Source: CAYNNP01 sp964398215 | GTDB taxonomy: Bacteria > Planctomycetota > Planctomycetia > Pirellulales > Pirellulaceae | DNA length: 26,439 nt | Direction of reading: 5' to 3' | Assembly (NCBI GenBank): GCA_964398215.1 | Contig: CAYNNP010000065.1 | Coordinates: forward strand, 1-26,439 | In this document: positions 1 to 8,736 of the stretch, piece after piece | Layout of the letters: every line of letters begins with the position of its first letter | Numbering within the stretch: the stretch's first letter is position 1 | Position numbers and translations under genes: made by a program | The notes under the pieces: generated by a model | Seen by the model: the letters and a program-made list of their open reading frames with translations, nothing else | Database searches by the model: none | Told to the model about the DNA's origin: nothing

Positions 1-287
1 GGAAACGCTTTGCGGGGGTCAGACCCGGTTTTCGGTTTTCAGCCGAACCGACGGGCGAGAACCGGACTGCCCAAGGGGATTATTGGCCACACCCAGTCGG
101 AACCAACAAAATACAAGCCAAACAAAGGGTGGCGATGCACCCAGGCGGCTGGCGAAGTCCATCAGCTTGATGAATGGACATTTCAATTAGTAGGTGAAGA
201 ACCTGAGGTCATTGCAATCGGGCCTGAGGCCAAACGCTCGTCAGCGCACCAACGGTCGGGCAAGAGGCCAAGCTACGAATCGCAGCC
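1..287. other. Intergenic left edge with two small hairpins
   Basis: No convincing gene is seen here. At 16-26 lies the near-palindrome GGGTC-A-GACCC. Immediately after it is a hairpin whose arms are CGG (26-28) plus TTCGG (31-35) against CCGAA (43-47) plus CCG (48-50), with TT (29-30) bulged and a 7-nt loop. GGGTCAGACCC-like strings are common in short interspersed bacterial repeats, so this may be the edge of such an element, but one copy cannot prove that. The minus-strand DUF1501 gene ends at 288, so the hairpin could also act on its transcript about 240 nt past the stop. An open frame over 10-312 exists but has no recognisable content. Confidence 0.3.
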
Positions 288-1739
288 TCATGTTTGCATC
301 ACGCCGTGGTGAACTTTGCCTTCGTTTTCGTCGATGCGTTCGGGGCGGCCCTTGTGTAGATAAACGAGCTTTCTGTGATCAAGGCCCATCAAATGTAAAA
401 TGGTTGAATGAAAGTCGTGGACGTGCATGCGATCTTCGATTGCGTGCAATCCAATCTCGTCGGTGGCCCCGTAAACTTGGCCAGCTCTGACACCGCCGCC
501 AGCCATGACCATTGTAAAACCGGTTGGGTTGTGATCGCGGCCATCGCCTTTTTCGCTCATTGGCGTTCGCCCGAATTCGCCTCCCCAAACCACTAGAGTT
601 TCGTCCAACAATCCTCGGCGGGCCAAGTCGCTGATCAAACCTGCGACGGGCTTGTCCATTTCGCGGCACATTTTCGTGTGGTTTGATTCGATCTTGCTGT
701 GCGCATCCCACTTGCTGCCCGCACCGTGATAACACTGGACGAAACGTACACCTCGTTCGACCAATCGTCGCGCCAACAAACAGTTTCGGCCGAATACTGC
801 TGTCTCTTTTTTGTCCAGGCCGTACAGGCTTTGTGTTTCCGCAGTCTCTTGGGCAAGATCGACGGCTTCCGGTGCATGGCTCTGCATTTGAAACGCTAAC
901 TCGTAGCTGCGAATCCGTGCTTCCAGTTCGCTATTTTGCTCGCGAGTTTGCAGATGTCGACGATTGAGTTCAGCTAGATAGTCCAGTGCGATCCGTTGTT
1001 GCTTTGGTTTGACATGCTTTGGCCCAGCCAAGTTTAAGAACGGTGTGCCTTGCGATTTCATCTCGGTGCCTTGATAGACCGCGGGCATGAAACCTGTGCC
1101 CCAGTTCCTTGGTCCGTTGACGGCTTTGCCTTTGTCTTGCATGACAACAAAGGCCGGTAGGTTCTGGTTTTCAGTTCCCAGTCCATAGGTCAGCCAAGCC
1201 CCCAAGGATGGACGACCAGCGAACTGAGTTCCCGTGTTCATTTGACAAACACCACCGGAGTGGTTGATACCGTTGGTCCAGCAAGACCTGATGACGGCCA
1301 TGTCGTCGGCGCGCGTCGCCATGTGAGGCAACCAATCCGAAATCCACAAACCGCTTTCACCATGCTGTTTCCATTTTCGCTTCGACGCCAAAACTGGCGA
1401 GTCAAATTCACCCATGGCCGTGATGATTCGCCCAAAGCTGTCAGGAACTGGTTTGCCTGCCAATTTCTGTAGCACCGGCTTTGGATCAAACGTATCCATG
1501 TGGCTTGGCCCGCCTTCCATGAACAAAAAGATCACGCTCTTTGCTCGCGGAGCATGGTGGACCAGTTTTGCGGCTAGCGGAGAAAGAACCGACGGATCGT
1601 TTTCAGCTGGCGATGGTTGTGCCATCATTCCAGCCAAGGCCAACGCGCCGAAGCCGGTGCCGGAATTGACGAGCATATCGCGTCGTGAAATCAAGTTTTC
1701 ATCGCCGCCCATTGTCGCGGCGCGTTTCTTAGTCCACAT
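288..1739 (-). CDS. DUF1501 family Tat-exported protein
   Basis: A 483-residue member of the DUF1501 family, whose fold is related to sulfatases and alkaline phosphatases; the biochemical role is not established. The N-terminus carries a twin-arginine signal (S-R-R-D-M-L, residues 18-23) followed by a hydrophobic stretch, so export in a folded state through Tat is expected. Family hallmarks are GGPSHMDTFDPK near residues 76-87, GGEFGRTP at 386-393 and the GRDHNP motif shortly after. Length is typical. The ATG at 1739 overlaps the upstream gene's stop by 11 nt, which indicates translational coupling; an in-frame ATG at 1712, still before the Tat motif, is an alternative start. In planctomycetes these proteins are almost always paired with a DUF1549/DUF1553 cytochrome protein, as here, and probably act with it in the periplasm or at the cell surface. 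Confidence 0.93.
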   Translation of the reverse strand: MWTKKRAATMGGDENLISRRDMLVNSGTGFGALALAGMMAQPSPAENDPSVLSPLAAKLVHHAPRAKSVIFLFMEGGPSHMDTFDPKPVLQKLAGKPVPDSFGRIITAMGEFDSPVLASKRKWKQHGESGLWISDWLPHMATRADDMAVIRSCWTNGINHSGGVCQMNTGTQFAGRPSLGAWLTYGLGTENQNLPAFVVMQDKGKAVNGPRNWGTGFMPAVYQGTEMKSQGTPFLNLAGPKHVKPKQQRIALDYLAELNRRHLQTREQNSELEARIRSYELAFQMQSHAPEAVDLAQETAETQSLYGLDKKETAVFGRNCLLARRLVERGVRFVQCYHGAGSKWDAHSKIESNHTKMCREMDKPVAGLISDLARRGLLDETLVVWGGEFGRTPMSEKGDGRDHNPTGFTMVMAGGGVRAGQVYGATDEIGLHAIEDRMHVHDFHSTILHLMGLDHRKLVYLHKGRPERIDENEGKVHHGVMQT

Positions 1740-4700
1740 AAACCAACTCGTTGGAATTCAACAAAGTATGCACTAGCGCCAGTCGAGCTCTTTCGACTGG
1801 TGACATGACGGCGGGCTTTCGAATTTTTGCAAAACCATGATGGTTTTTTCCAGACGAGTCTCGTCCAATTTTTTGGCTATCCTCGAACTGCCAATCGATC
1901 GTCAAATCCGGTAGGCCAGCCGGCGAATCTGCTTGCGCGACATTGCTCAAGTCGCGCCGTTTCGTTTCCAGTCGAAAATTGTCGATCAAGCCGTCCCATT
2001 GATGCGTGCCGCTGCGATCTCCTAGCATCAGATCCTGCTTGGAATGAATTCCGGCAATCACAGTGTGCTTGACGTTGGCGATTTGGAGCTTGGCGTTCTT
2101 TTTTGACAGGTCTTTCAAGTAAAACGTAATCCCATTCTTACTGACATCGTCCAGGTCGACGCTGGCGGCGACGTAGTAGGGTTTATTCAATTCTGGACGC
2201 AAGTTGGACGGGATGACTTCGTAGTGGAACGATTCATTACCCGCTTTGGTTTTCCCAGTCAGTTGCAAAATCAGATTTCGCGGCTTGTAAGCACTTTTTT
2301 CCGATGTCACCCCGAACGCCCAGCCAGGACGATTTTTGTCGCCTGGCCAATGAGCAACGATGGTTCGTACGCTTGCGTTTTTGTACAGCGATCGCAGCAG
2401 GATCACGGCTTCGACGGTAAAGTCGGATTTGGGTAACGAGTCTGTGCTCGCAATGCTAATCGCGAGCGGTCCACCTGGTTTGAGCAAAGCCGCGTGACTA
2501 CCGGTTGTCGGCATCCGTTCGGTTACTTGGACGTTTGGTGTCGGTTCTGTTGGCGTATTCTGAGCGTATTGGTTCAGGAAAGCTTTTGCCAACAACCACT
2601 CGTCATGGCTGGGCTGCCGACCAAACAGATCTTCATACACATCACTGACAAGCGCTTGATCGGTAGATCTTCCATGCCGTTTTGCAATGCTTTGCGCACG
2701 CTCGTGCGCCCATGCGCTATTGGACAGCAACAATGCCTGTGGGGACGTTGTTGTACGATGTCGTTTTCCGATACTGCGAATACGATCAGGAGCATCGAAG
2801 GCAGCCAACACTGCGTCAGGCGAGTTGCGCCGTACCCTTTTGTAAATCGCTCGCTTTTGTTGCTTAAGTTCACCGCTAGCAGAAAGCACAGCGTCATTGA
2901 TTTCCTCGCCGCTCAAACGCCGTGGATTCATCCGCCACAGTAAGTGATTATCAGGATCAATTTTCGTGATTTTGTCGGTGATCGGTCGACGTGAAGTCTG
3001 CCGAAACGTTGCTGACAGCAAAATTCGGCGATGAAGTTTCTTGATGCTCCAATGATCGTCTTGGACAAAGCGTGTTGCCAACCAATCCAGCAATGCCGGG
3101 TGTGAGGGCGGCATTCCCAGGTGACCAAAATCGCTAGCCGTTTCAACGATGCCATTACCAAAGTGCTGTTGCCAAACACGATTGACGATCACGCGAGCGG
3201 TGAATGGATTTGACGGATCCGTGATCCATTTGGCCAACGCGCTCCGGCGACCGGTCGATCGCAGTGCGGCGGCAACCGGCTGTACATCAGCGTCGCCTTC
3301 ATCTAGCAAGGTCAGGAATCCCGGTTCAACAACCGAACCGTCGCCATCAGGAATCGTTGTCAAAGGGGCGATTGGACCGACATCGGCAGCCACAAATTTC
3401 AGTGTTGGCAGTGGTTTGGGTTTCAGCTTGTCGTGCTTGGCAAGTTCGATTTTCAACCGTTTGCGTTCTGCTATTTCCGATTCGCTTAGCCATTCATCCA
3501 GCTTGTCGTAGGGCAAGTCAAACTGACGCTCAGCGAGAGATCCGATTTGTTGTTCGTACGGCAATCGCTGGCTCGCTGGTTTGCGAATCATTGCCTTGAT
3601 TTTGGGGATGAACTTTTCGAAACCTTCTCGGGTCGCATGCTTCAATACAATCGGATATTCGATATCACGAATTTGCTGACGAAGCTCAGCAGTTGCGGTT
3701 TCCCATTTTTCTTGAGCGGCCTGATATTGCTGCAGAGTTTCAATGTCAGCAATTGGTTGTTTTTCGACAGGCTGGAATGCTGCAAAGAAAGCTTTCAATC
3801 GAAAGTAGTCCTTCTGCAACAAGGGGTCGAATTTGTGATCGTGACATCGAGCGCATTTGAGACCTTGTGCGAGAAAGACGTCGCTGGTTGTTTCGGTAAT
3901 ATCGCTCAGGATTTCGTGCCACTGAGTTTCGACGTCACGTTGATTGTGTTCGTAGATCCAGTGTCGCAGGTACATCGTCGCGATCAGTGCTTGTTTGTTG
4001 CCAGGATCGATTTCGTCGCCAGCAAGCTGCTCCCAGATGAACCGATCGTACGGTTTGTCATCGTTAAAAGAACCAATCACATAGTCCCGATACCGATATG
4101 CTTCAGGCCGCTTGTGATCGGCGCGGTAACCATCCGAGTCAGCGTATCGAACAAGGTCTAACCAATAGCGAGCTTGGTTTTCACCGTACGACTTACTTTC
4201 CAGCAATCGATCAACCAGTTTTTCGTAGTCAAAATCTGGTGATTGTGCATCCTGAAGCGTTTGCGCGTCGGGCGGTAAACCGGTGATGGAAAAGTGAACA
4301 CGCCGCGCCAGGGTCAACTGATCGGCTTGCCTGGATGGATGGATGTTGTCGCGTTGCAAGCGGTGCAAAATAAATTGATCAATCTCGGTGCGGCACCAAT
4401 CGTCGTCAGGGCAGATTGGCGGATCAGTATCCTTGACGGGTTGGTAACACCACCACTTGCGATCGTCGGCTGTGATCGTTTTTCGCTTTGTTAACGTTAC
4501 ATCGTCTGGCCAGGGTGCGCCCGCATCGATCCACTTTGACAGTCCTACGATCAGCTTTTCATCCAGCTTGCCAGCAGGTGGCATTTCCAGCGCATCGTAT
4601 TGGAGAGCTTCGATGATCAGGCTCTCGCTGGCCTTGCCGGGAACCATTGCAGGCCCACTGTCACCGCCACTGAGAATATGTTCACGACTAGTAAGACGCA

Positions 4701-4881
4701 GACCGCCTTCCTGTTCTTTTGCGCCATGGCACTGGATGCAATGAGACACCAAGAGCGGTCGCGCATGATTCTCAAACAGATCGCGTTCGGCTCTTGTTAA
4801 TTGCTCTGCACATGCTGACGAGGCCAGCAGCATCGCAGCAAAACAGAGTCCAAGGGGGTGACGCATTTGAGTCCAGAACAT
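1729..4881 (-). CDS. PSCyt1-DUF1549-DUF1553 cytochrome protein with LamG-like insert
   Basis: A secreted protein of about 1050 residues. The N-terminus has a signal peptide ending near S-A-C-A-E-Q. A planctomycete cytochrome C domain (PSCyt1) follows with a haem motif C-I-Q-C-H at residues 48-52, then DUF1549 with a second motif C-A-R-C-H-D-H at 343-349, then DUF1553. A stretch of roughly residues 800-1015 looks like a LamG/concanavalin-type beta domain (for example 'HQWDGLIDNFRL'). The typical DUF1553 ending, 'ALVHTLLNSNELVYVD', follows it, so the LamG-like module sits inside the C-terminal part. The frame stays open to a TTG at 4932, but the ATG at 4881 (or 4866) places the signal peptide properly. 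First gene of a two-gene operon with the DUF1501 protein. Electron-transfer or carbohydrate-binding roles are inference from the domains. Confidence 0.92.
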   Translation of the reverse strand: MFWTQMRHPLGLCFAAMLLASSACAEQLTRAERDLFENHARPLLVSHCIQCHGAKEQEGGLRLTSREHILSGGDSGPAMVPGKASESLIIEALQYDALEMPPAGKLDEKLIVGLSKWIDAGAPWPDDVTLTKRKTITADDRKWWCYQPVKDTDPPICPDDDWCRTEIDQFILHRLQRDNIHPSRQADQLTLARRVHFSITGLPPDAQTLQDAQSPDFDYEKLVDRLLESKSYGENQARYWLDLVRYADSDGYRADHKRPEAYRYRDYVIGSFNDDKPYDRFIWEQLAGDEIDPGNKQALIATMYLRHWIYEHNQRDVETQWHEILSDITETTSDVFLAQGLKCARCHDHKFDPLLQKDYFRLKAFFAAFQPVEKQPIADIETLQQYQAAQEKWETATAELRQQIRDIEYPIVLKHATREGFEKFIPKIKAMIRKPASQRLPYEQQIGSLAERQFDLPYDKLDEWLSESEIAERKRLKIELAKHDKLKPKPLPTLKFVAADVGPIAPLTTIPDGDGSVVEPGFLTLLDEGDADVQPVAAALRSTGRRSALAKWITDPSNPFTARVIVNRVWQQHFGNGIVETASDFGHLGMPPSHPALLDWLATRFVQDDHWSIKKLHRRILLSATFRQTSRRPITDKITKIDPDNHLLWRMNPRRLSGEEINDAVLSASGELKQQKRAIYKRVRRNSPDAVLAAFDAPDRIRSIGKRHRTTTSPQALLLSNSAWAHERAQSIAKRHGRSTDQALVSDVYEDLFGRQPSHDEWLLAKAFLNQYAQNTPTEPTPNVQVTERMPTTGSHAALLKPGGPLAISIASTDSLPKSDFTVEAVILLRSLYKNASVRTIVAHWPGDKNRPGWAFGVTSEKSAYKPRNLILQLTGKTKAGNESFHYEVIPSNLRPELNKPYYVAASVDLDDVSKNGITFYLKDLSKKNAKLQIANVKHTVIAGIHSKQDLMLGDRSGTHQWDGLIDNFRLETKRRDLSNVAQADSPAGLPDLTIDWQFEDSQKIGRDSSGKNHHGFAKIRKPAVMSPVERARLALVHTLLNSNELVYVD

Positions 4882-5202
4882 CGATCGACCGTAAAATAGC
4901 CGTGGTGGGGAAGGAGTCGGGAGGGACTCCAATTATAGATGTTCCAAACGAAAGACGTACATGTGTTTCGGCGATAAGACGAGCAACGACCTGAAAACAT
5001 AGGCAGAATTGGTTGGTTGACGATTCAAAGTCACAGAAATTTGCGTTTGAATTCATCTGATACGGCCTTAGGCTGCGCGACCGAGTGAAAGGTAGGTGGT
5101 GATTTTTTGAACATGATGTGGGTTATTCAGGCCGATCGCAAAGGCAGGTAAGAGTCTAGATCGTCATGTTTTTTGGCAGAATATTCTTACACGGACAACT
5201 GT

Positions 5203-5260
5203 TATCAGGCCTGCTGATAGATGCGATCATGCATGGGTGACGTCACTGCATTCTGAATGC
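5203..5260. promoter_or_regulatory. Cluster of three dyads upstream of the P450 gene
   Basis: The gap 4882-5341 separates two divergent genes. Within it are three perfect inverted repeats: TATCAG (5203-5208) with CTGATA (5214-5219); the 10-bp palindrome GTGACGTCAC (5237-5246); and GCATTC (5248-5253) with GAATGC (5255-5260). The spacing is compact and the cluster ends about 80 nt before the P450 start, a position that suits operators for a regulator. No regulator gene is adjacent and I could not pick a convincing -35/-10 pair. Nothing else is evident in the gap. Confidence 0.35.
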
Positions 5261-5341
5261 GCAAACCGAATCGGGGGTGGTAAATCTTACTGTGACATTG
5301 TGCCTAGTTTCCTAGCAACAGCTTTGGTCAACGATTGATCC

Positions 5342-6673
5342 ATGACGAATACAAATAAGAATGAAACTCGGATGCCGCGTGGCCCATCGGGACGGTTGCG
5401 TCCAACCTTTGCGCTGCTGCGTGATCCGCGTGGAGCCTTTGAGCGTTGGCGTGATTGTTACGGCGATCCGTTTTTTGTCCATGCGTTGAACGGTCCTGTT
5501 GTGATTACTGGGCGACCAGAATTGGTGCGACAGATCTTTACTCATGATCCCGCAGATTTTGATGTGTTTGCGTTGCAGACAGGGATTCCTGTTTTGGGAT
5601 CGGGATCCATGTTGTTGCTGTCTGGCGAAGCTCATCGGCGCGAGCGCAAACTTGTGATGCCAATGTTCCATGGTGACCGCATGCGAGCCTATGCGTCGAT
5701 CATGGCGGAAAGTGCGAATCGCGCGGCCAAGAAGCACAGTCCAGGTGCAACTGTTGCGTTACAAGATTTGATGACTGATATCACTCTCGATGTGATTGTT
5801 CATGCGATCTTTGGTGGTGAAGATGCCGAGTCAGTTGATCGTTTGGTGACACATTCGCGAGAGATGACGCAGCGTCTGAAACCGATGTTGTTGTTTTCGG
5901 CCAAGACCCATTTCGGTTTCTTTGGGCTCAGCCCTTGGGATCGTTTTCGGCAGGCGCAAGCGAAACTGAACAAGGCGTTCGATGCGGAGATTGAAAAACG
6001 CCAGCACGAACCGGCTGCTCGCGAGGATATCCTGTCTTTGTTGATGCAAGCACATTACGAAGACGGTTCACCGATTTTGCCTGAACATGTGCGTGATGAA
6101 CTAGCGACTTTTCTGTTTGCTGGACACGAGACATCAGCGATCGCAATGACTTGGGCCGTCTATCACTTGCTGCATAATCCAGACGTGTTGCAGCGTTTAG
6201 TTTCGGAATTGACCGAAGCGGCGCCGGAGGATCCTGCCGATTTTGCAAAGCTGCCATACTTGAAAGCAGTGTTGCAAGAAACATTGCGACTGAACCCAAT
6301 TGTTCCTGAGGTGCTGCGGATTCTGAAGTCACCAATGGATCTTGGAGAGTACCGTTTGCCAGCGGGTACAGCTGTCGCGCCCGCAACCATCCTGTCGCAC
6401 TACTGCCCAGATACGTTTCCAGAACCGAACATGTTTCGTCCCGAACGATTCCTGGATCGTACGTTTTCATCCAGCGAATATTTTCCGTTTGGTGGTGGCC
6501 ATCGTCGGTGCGCTGGGGCCGCGTTTGCAAACTATGAAATGGCGATCGCCTTGGGAACACTGTTGACGCAGTATCGCTTCGAGCTGATTTCTAAGCAAAA
6601 GGTGAGCGCCAAGCGACGAAATGTAACCATGGGCCCGGGTGAGAACATCCTTGTCAAGTTAACACGCCGATGA
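5342..6673 (+). CDS. Cytochrome P450
   Basis: A 443-residue soluble bacterial cytochrome P450, a haem-thiolate monooxygenase needing external redox partners. The I-helix oxygen-activation motif is A-G-H-E-T-S at residues 260-265, the K-helix ExxR is E-T-L-R at 313-316, and the haem-binding loop FGGGHRRCAG places the axial cysteine at residue 390. There is no N-terminal membrane anchor and the length is normal. The ATG at 5342 lacks a clear Shine-Dalgarno sequence. No ferredoxin or reductase gene is nearby, so its electron source is encoded elsewhere. It stands alone, convergent with the following minus-strand genes (17-nt gap). The substrate cannot be told; the sequence resembles fatty-acid or terpenoid hydroxylase-type bacterial P450s only in general. 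Confidence 0.96.
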   Translation: MTNTNKNETRMPRGPSGRLRPTFALLRDPRGAFERWRDCYGDPFFVHALNGPVVITGRPELVRQIFTHDPADFDVFALQTGIPVLGSGSMLLLSGEAHRRERKLVMPMFHGDRMRAYASIMAESANRAAKKHSPGATVALQDLMTDITLDVIVHAIFGGEDAESVDRLVTHSREMTQRLKPMLLFSAKTHFGFFGLSPWDRFRQAQAKLNKAFDAEIEKRQHEPAAREDILSLLMQAHYEDGSPILPEHVRDELATFLFAGHETSAIAMTWAVYHLLHNPDVLQRLVSELTEAAPEDPADFAKLPYLKAVLQETLRLNPIVPEVLRILKSPMDLGEYRLPAGTAVAPATILSHYCPDTFPEPNMFRPERFLDRTFSSSEYFPFGGGHRRCAGAAFANYEMAIALGTLLTQYRFELISKQKVSAKRRNVTMGPGENILVKLTRR

Positions 6674-6690
6674 TGAACGCGATTGAAGCA

Positions 6691-7002
6691 TCAGAGATGC
6701 ACGGGTACAAATCGTTTTTGTTCGTGATCTTCAATCGGTAGTGGCGGATCGATCCACGCGATTTCTTGGCCCGCCATCATGCTTGCCCGAACAGATTCTT
6801 TGAAGGCAGGAACCAGTTTGCTTAAAGCATCTCGCTCGCTACTGCCAGCGAACTTCAAATCTGGCAAGTTTGCCACTCGTGCGCTCACACCACCATCGAC
6901 TTTCGAAACGTAAACAATGCAACCGAACGTTGGCACGTTCACGTCGTCAGAGTCGCTGCTAATGTCCAGTTTCGGTTTATGATCGGAATTTGAACTTGTC
7001 AT
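6691..7002 (-). CDS. HicB-like small hypothetical protein
   Basis: About 103 residues. The middle part (a beta strand 'GCIVYVSKVDGGVSARV', then 'NLPDLKFAGSSERDAL' and a helix) resembles the beta-beta-alpha core of HicB-like antitoxins (pattern: read-out strand, 'LP-x-L', then 'A' and a helix). No HicA toxin or DNA-binding tail can be seen, so a toxin-antitoxin role is not supported. The ATG at 7002 is preferred; a GTG at 7011 in the same frame is possible. It lies 20-30 nt downstream of the acetyltransferase gene and is probably the last gene of a four-gene operon. Function unknown. Confidence 0.7.
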   Translation of the reverse strand: MTSSNSDHKPKLDISSDSDDVNVPTFGCIVYVSKVDGGVSARVANLPDLKFAGSSERDALSKLVPAFKESVRASMMAGQEIAWIDPPLPIEDHEQKRFVPVHL

Positions 7003-7031
7003 TCGTTTCACTCAGGAACACGTTTCATTCG

Positions 7032-7544
7032 TTAACTATTTGAAAAGATTTTTTGCAAAATCGCGACGTCGACCCATGCGTCACCAACGCGGCCGATTTC
7101 TTTTTGAATGCCAACGATTTCATAGCCGAATCGTTTGTGGAAATTCATGCTGCGTTCGTTGTCAGCAACAATCTTTGCCACCGCATGATGAATTCCCGCT
7201 TCGCAACAATGGTTTTCGATCTGTTTTTGCAGCGCGTCGGCGACGCCCGTTCCAATTGAATCACTGTCAATGTAAATGGCCGTTTCGCAACTGTACCGAT
7301 ACCCATATCGTTCACTGAATTGCCGCGCTGACGCCCAACCCAATAACCCTGTTGAAGCGACGGCGACAAACCAAGCATCCGATTCGCGTTCCAACAACTG
7401 GGCGACTTGTTCAGGAGGCCACTGCGCGACGTCAAACGTTGCGCCGCCGATTCGAACGTAGTGGTTATAGATCCTGGCGATCTCTGCAGCGTCGGTTGAG
7501 TCCGCTGAGCGAACAGAAAAATTGGTCGTTGGATTGGAACTCAT
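7032..7544 (-). CDS. GNAT N-acetyltransferase, phosphinothricin/L-amino-acid type
   Basis: A 170-residue GNAT-fold acetyltransferase. The opening 'IRSADSTDAAEIARIYNHYV', the strand and helix after 'CETAIYIDSDSIGTGVADAL' and the late 'NERSMNFHKRFGYEIVG' match the phosphinothricin/methionine-derivative acetyltransferase subgroup (Pat/MnaT-like), which transfers acetyl from acetyl-CoA to an amino group. The acetyl-CoA pyrophosphate loop, usually R/Q-x-x-G-x-G/A, appears as S-I-G-T-G-V-A and so lacks the usual first Arg/Gln. The ATG overlaps the stop of the tag gene by 4 nt (ATGA), showing translational coupling. The substrate is uncertain; many members act on amino acids or amino-acid-like antibiotics. 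Confidence 0.9.
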   Translation of the reverse strand: MSSNPTTNFSVRSADSTDAAEIARIYNHYVRIGGATFDVAQWPPEQVAQLLERESDAWFVAVASTGLLGWASARQFSERYGYRYSCETAIYIDSDSIGTGVADALQKQIENHCCEAGIHHAVAKIVADNERSMNFHKRFGYEIVGIQKEIGRVGDAWVDVAILQKIFSNS

Positions 7545-8176
7545 GATTGAGGACGCTTGAAGTTCTTTCTCAGTTGTTTGACTTTGGCCCAGCGATGGCA
7601 GGTTTGGATGTGGTCGTTAACCATTCCAATCGACTGCATCATGGCATAGCACGTGGTCGGGCCAACAAATGTCCAGCCATTCTTTTTGAGTGCCTTGCTC
7701 ATGTCGGAAGACTCTTGGGTCGTCGCGGGAACTTGTTTTCGAGATCGCAGCGTCGGAGATTTCCTGGGTTCAAAACTCCAAATGAATGCAGCAAGCGACC
7801 CATGACTGTCCAAAGTTTCAATTGCCCGCTGGGCGTTGTTGACAGTTGATTGAATTTTACCACGATGACGAATGATCTGAGCGTTCTTTACCAGTCGATC
7901 AACTTTTGCACTCGTAAACTTGGCGACTTGATGAAAGTCAAAGTCACAGAATGCTTCGCGAAACGCTTCGCGCTTTCGCAGAATCGTGATCCAACTCAAT
8001 CCGGCTTGAAATCCTTCGAGACAGATTTTCTCGAACAGGCGTTGGTCATCGGCAACGGGATTGCCCCACTCTTGATTGTGGTACCGAATGTAAAGATCAT
8101 CGTTTCCACACCAGTAGCATCGGCGATTGCCTTGTTCATCCTTGATCGTGCTGGGAAGGATTTTCTCAGTTGACAT
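7541..8176 (-). CDS. tag: DNA-3-methyladenine glycosylase I
   Basis: A 211-residue Tag enzyme, which excises 3-methyladenine from alkylated DNA to start base-excision repair. The zinc-site residues of the E. coli enzyme are all matched: Cys20 and His33 in 'RCYWCGNDDLYIRYHNQEWG', and His plus Cys four residues later in 'NDHIQTCH'. The conserved 'LFEKICLEGFQAGLSW' segment contains the catalytic-pocket Glu, and 'WTFVGPTTCYAMMQ' is a further family hallmark. Only 1 nt separates its ATG from the stop of the DciA-like gene, and its own stop overlaps the acetyltransferase start, so it sits in the middle of an operon. Confidence 0.96.
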   Translation of the reverse strand: MSTEKILPSTIKDEQGNRRCYWCGNDDLYIRYHNQEWGNPVADDQRLFEKICLEGFQAGLSWITILRKREAFREAFCDFDFHQVAKFTSAKVDRLVKNAQIIRHRGKIQSTVNNAQRAIETLDSHGSLAAFIWSFEPRKSPTLRSRKQVPATTQESSDMSKALKKNGWTFVGPTTCYAMMQSIGMVNDHIQTCHRWAKVKQLRKNFKRPQS

Positions 8177-8177
8177 T

Positions 8178-8489
8178 TTACGTTTGAATCCGAAATCGCA
8201 GGTCTTGGACGCCCGCTTGCGGATGATCGGCTTGGATTTGTTTCAAGATGTCACGTTTCTGAAAGTTCAATTCTTGCAACATGACAGAATCGGTCACGAA
8301 CAAATGCAAAACGCCTTTGCGAAGATTGCCGACGCTAATGGACGAAGCGATACGTTGGTCCACCGCTGCATGAACACTTTGCTGCAACTGGTCAGTCGCC
8401 GCGACTTGCCCGTAGCCTCGGCGTGACATCAGTTGGCTGACGATGGAGCCCATTTTTTGAACTCGCGGCTTTCCTTTTTGTTCCGACAT
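8178..8489 (-). CDS. DUF721/DciA-like protein
   Basis: A 103-residue protein with the DUF721 pattern: an N-terminal helix ending 'IVSQLMSRRGYGQ', a central strand-turn 'KGVLHLFVTDSVMLQEL' and the helix 'NFQKRDILKQIQ' before 'VQDLRFRI'. DUF721 proteins include DciA, the bacterial replicative helicase operator/loader found where DnaC is absent. The protein is short, so it corresponds mainly to the KH-like core. It is the first gene of the operon leading into tag. The ATG at 8489 is preceded by a weak CGGGG sequence. The family assignment is good; the DciA role is inferred from it. Confidence 0.82.
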   Translation of the reverse strand: MSEQKGKPRVQKMGSIVSQLMSRRGYGQVAATDQLQQSVHAAVDQRIASSISVGNLRKGVLHLFVTDSVMLQELNFQKRDILKQIQADHPQAGVQDLRFRIQT

Positions 8490-8736
8490 GCCCCGATTGT
8501 ATGACTAGCAGGCAAACCGGTGATAGCCCTTGTGGTTTGGTTATCCGTGAAAGATCCGGAAGACAAGAATACCGTTGCCGCTGATCGATCTGCACGCCGA
8601 CAGCAGGCTTTAAGGTGACGGGGCCTGGACACAGCGCTATCAAGCAACGAATTGACGTGCAATTTATAAACACTGTTTGCACGGGCCTCAGCCGCAAGTA
8701 CATTGACTGCTCGCGCCCCAACCGTCTTTCTAGTGG

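Noticed and set aside
10..312. Open frame of about 100 codons on the plus strand at the left edge
   Set aside because: It starts at TTG, has no recognisable domain, runs over two hairpins and overlaps the DUF1501 3' end; no support as a gene.
3547..4161. A 204-codon plus-strand frame inside the DUF1549 gene
   Set aside because: It is antisense to a strongly conserved domain with a CxxCH motif; its translation is Phe/Val-rich shadow sequence without domains.
5237..5246. GTGACGTCAC as a CRE/CREB site
   Set aside because: That is a eukaryotic element; in this bacterial context only a generic operator-like palindrome can be claimed.
6691..7544. HicAB or GNAT-type toxin-antitoxin module
   Set aside because: No HicA is present; the acetyltransferase resembles Pat/MnaT rather than GNAT toxins and is not paired with a DNA-binding antitoxin.
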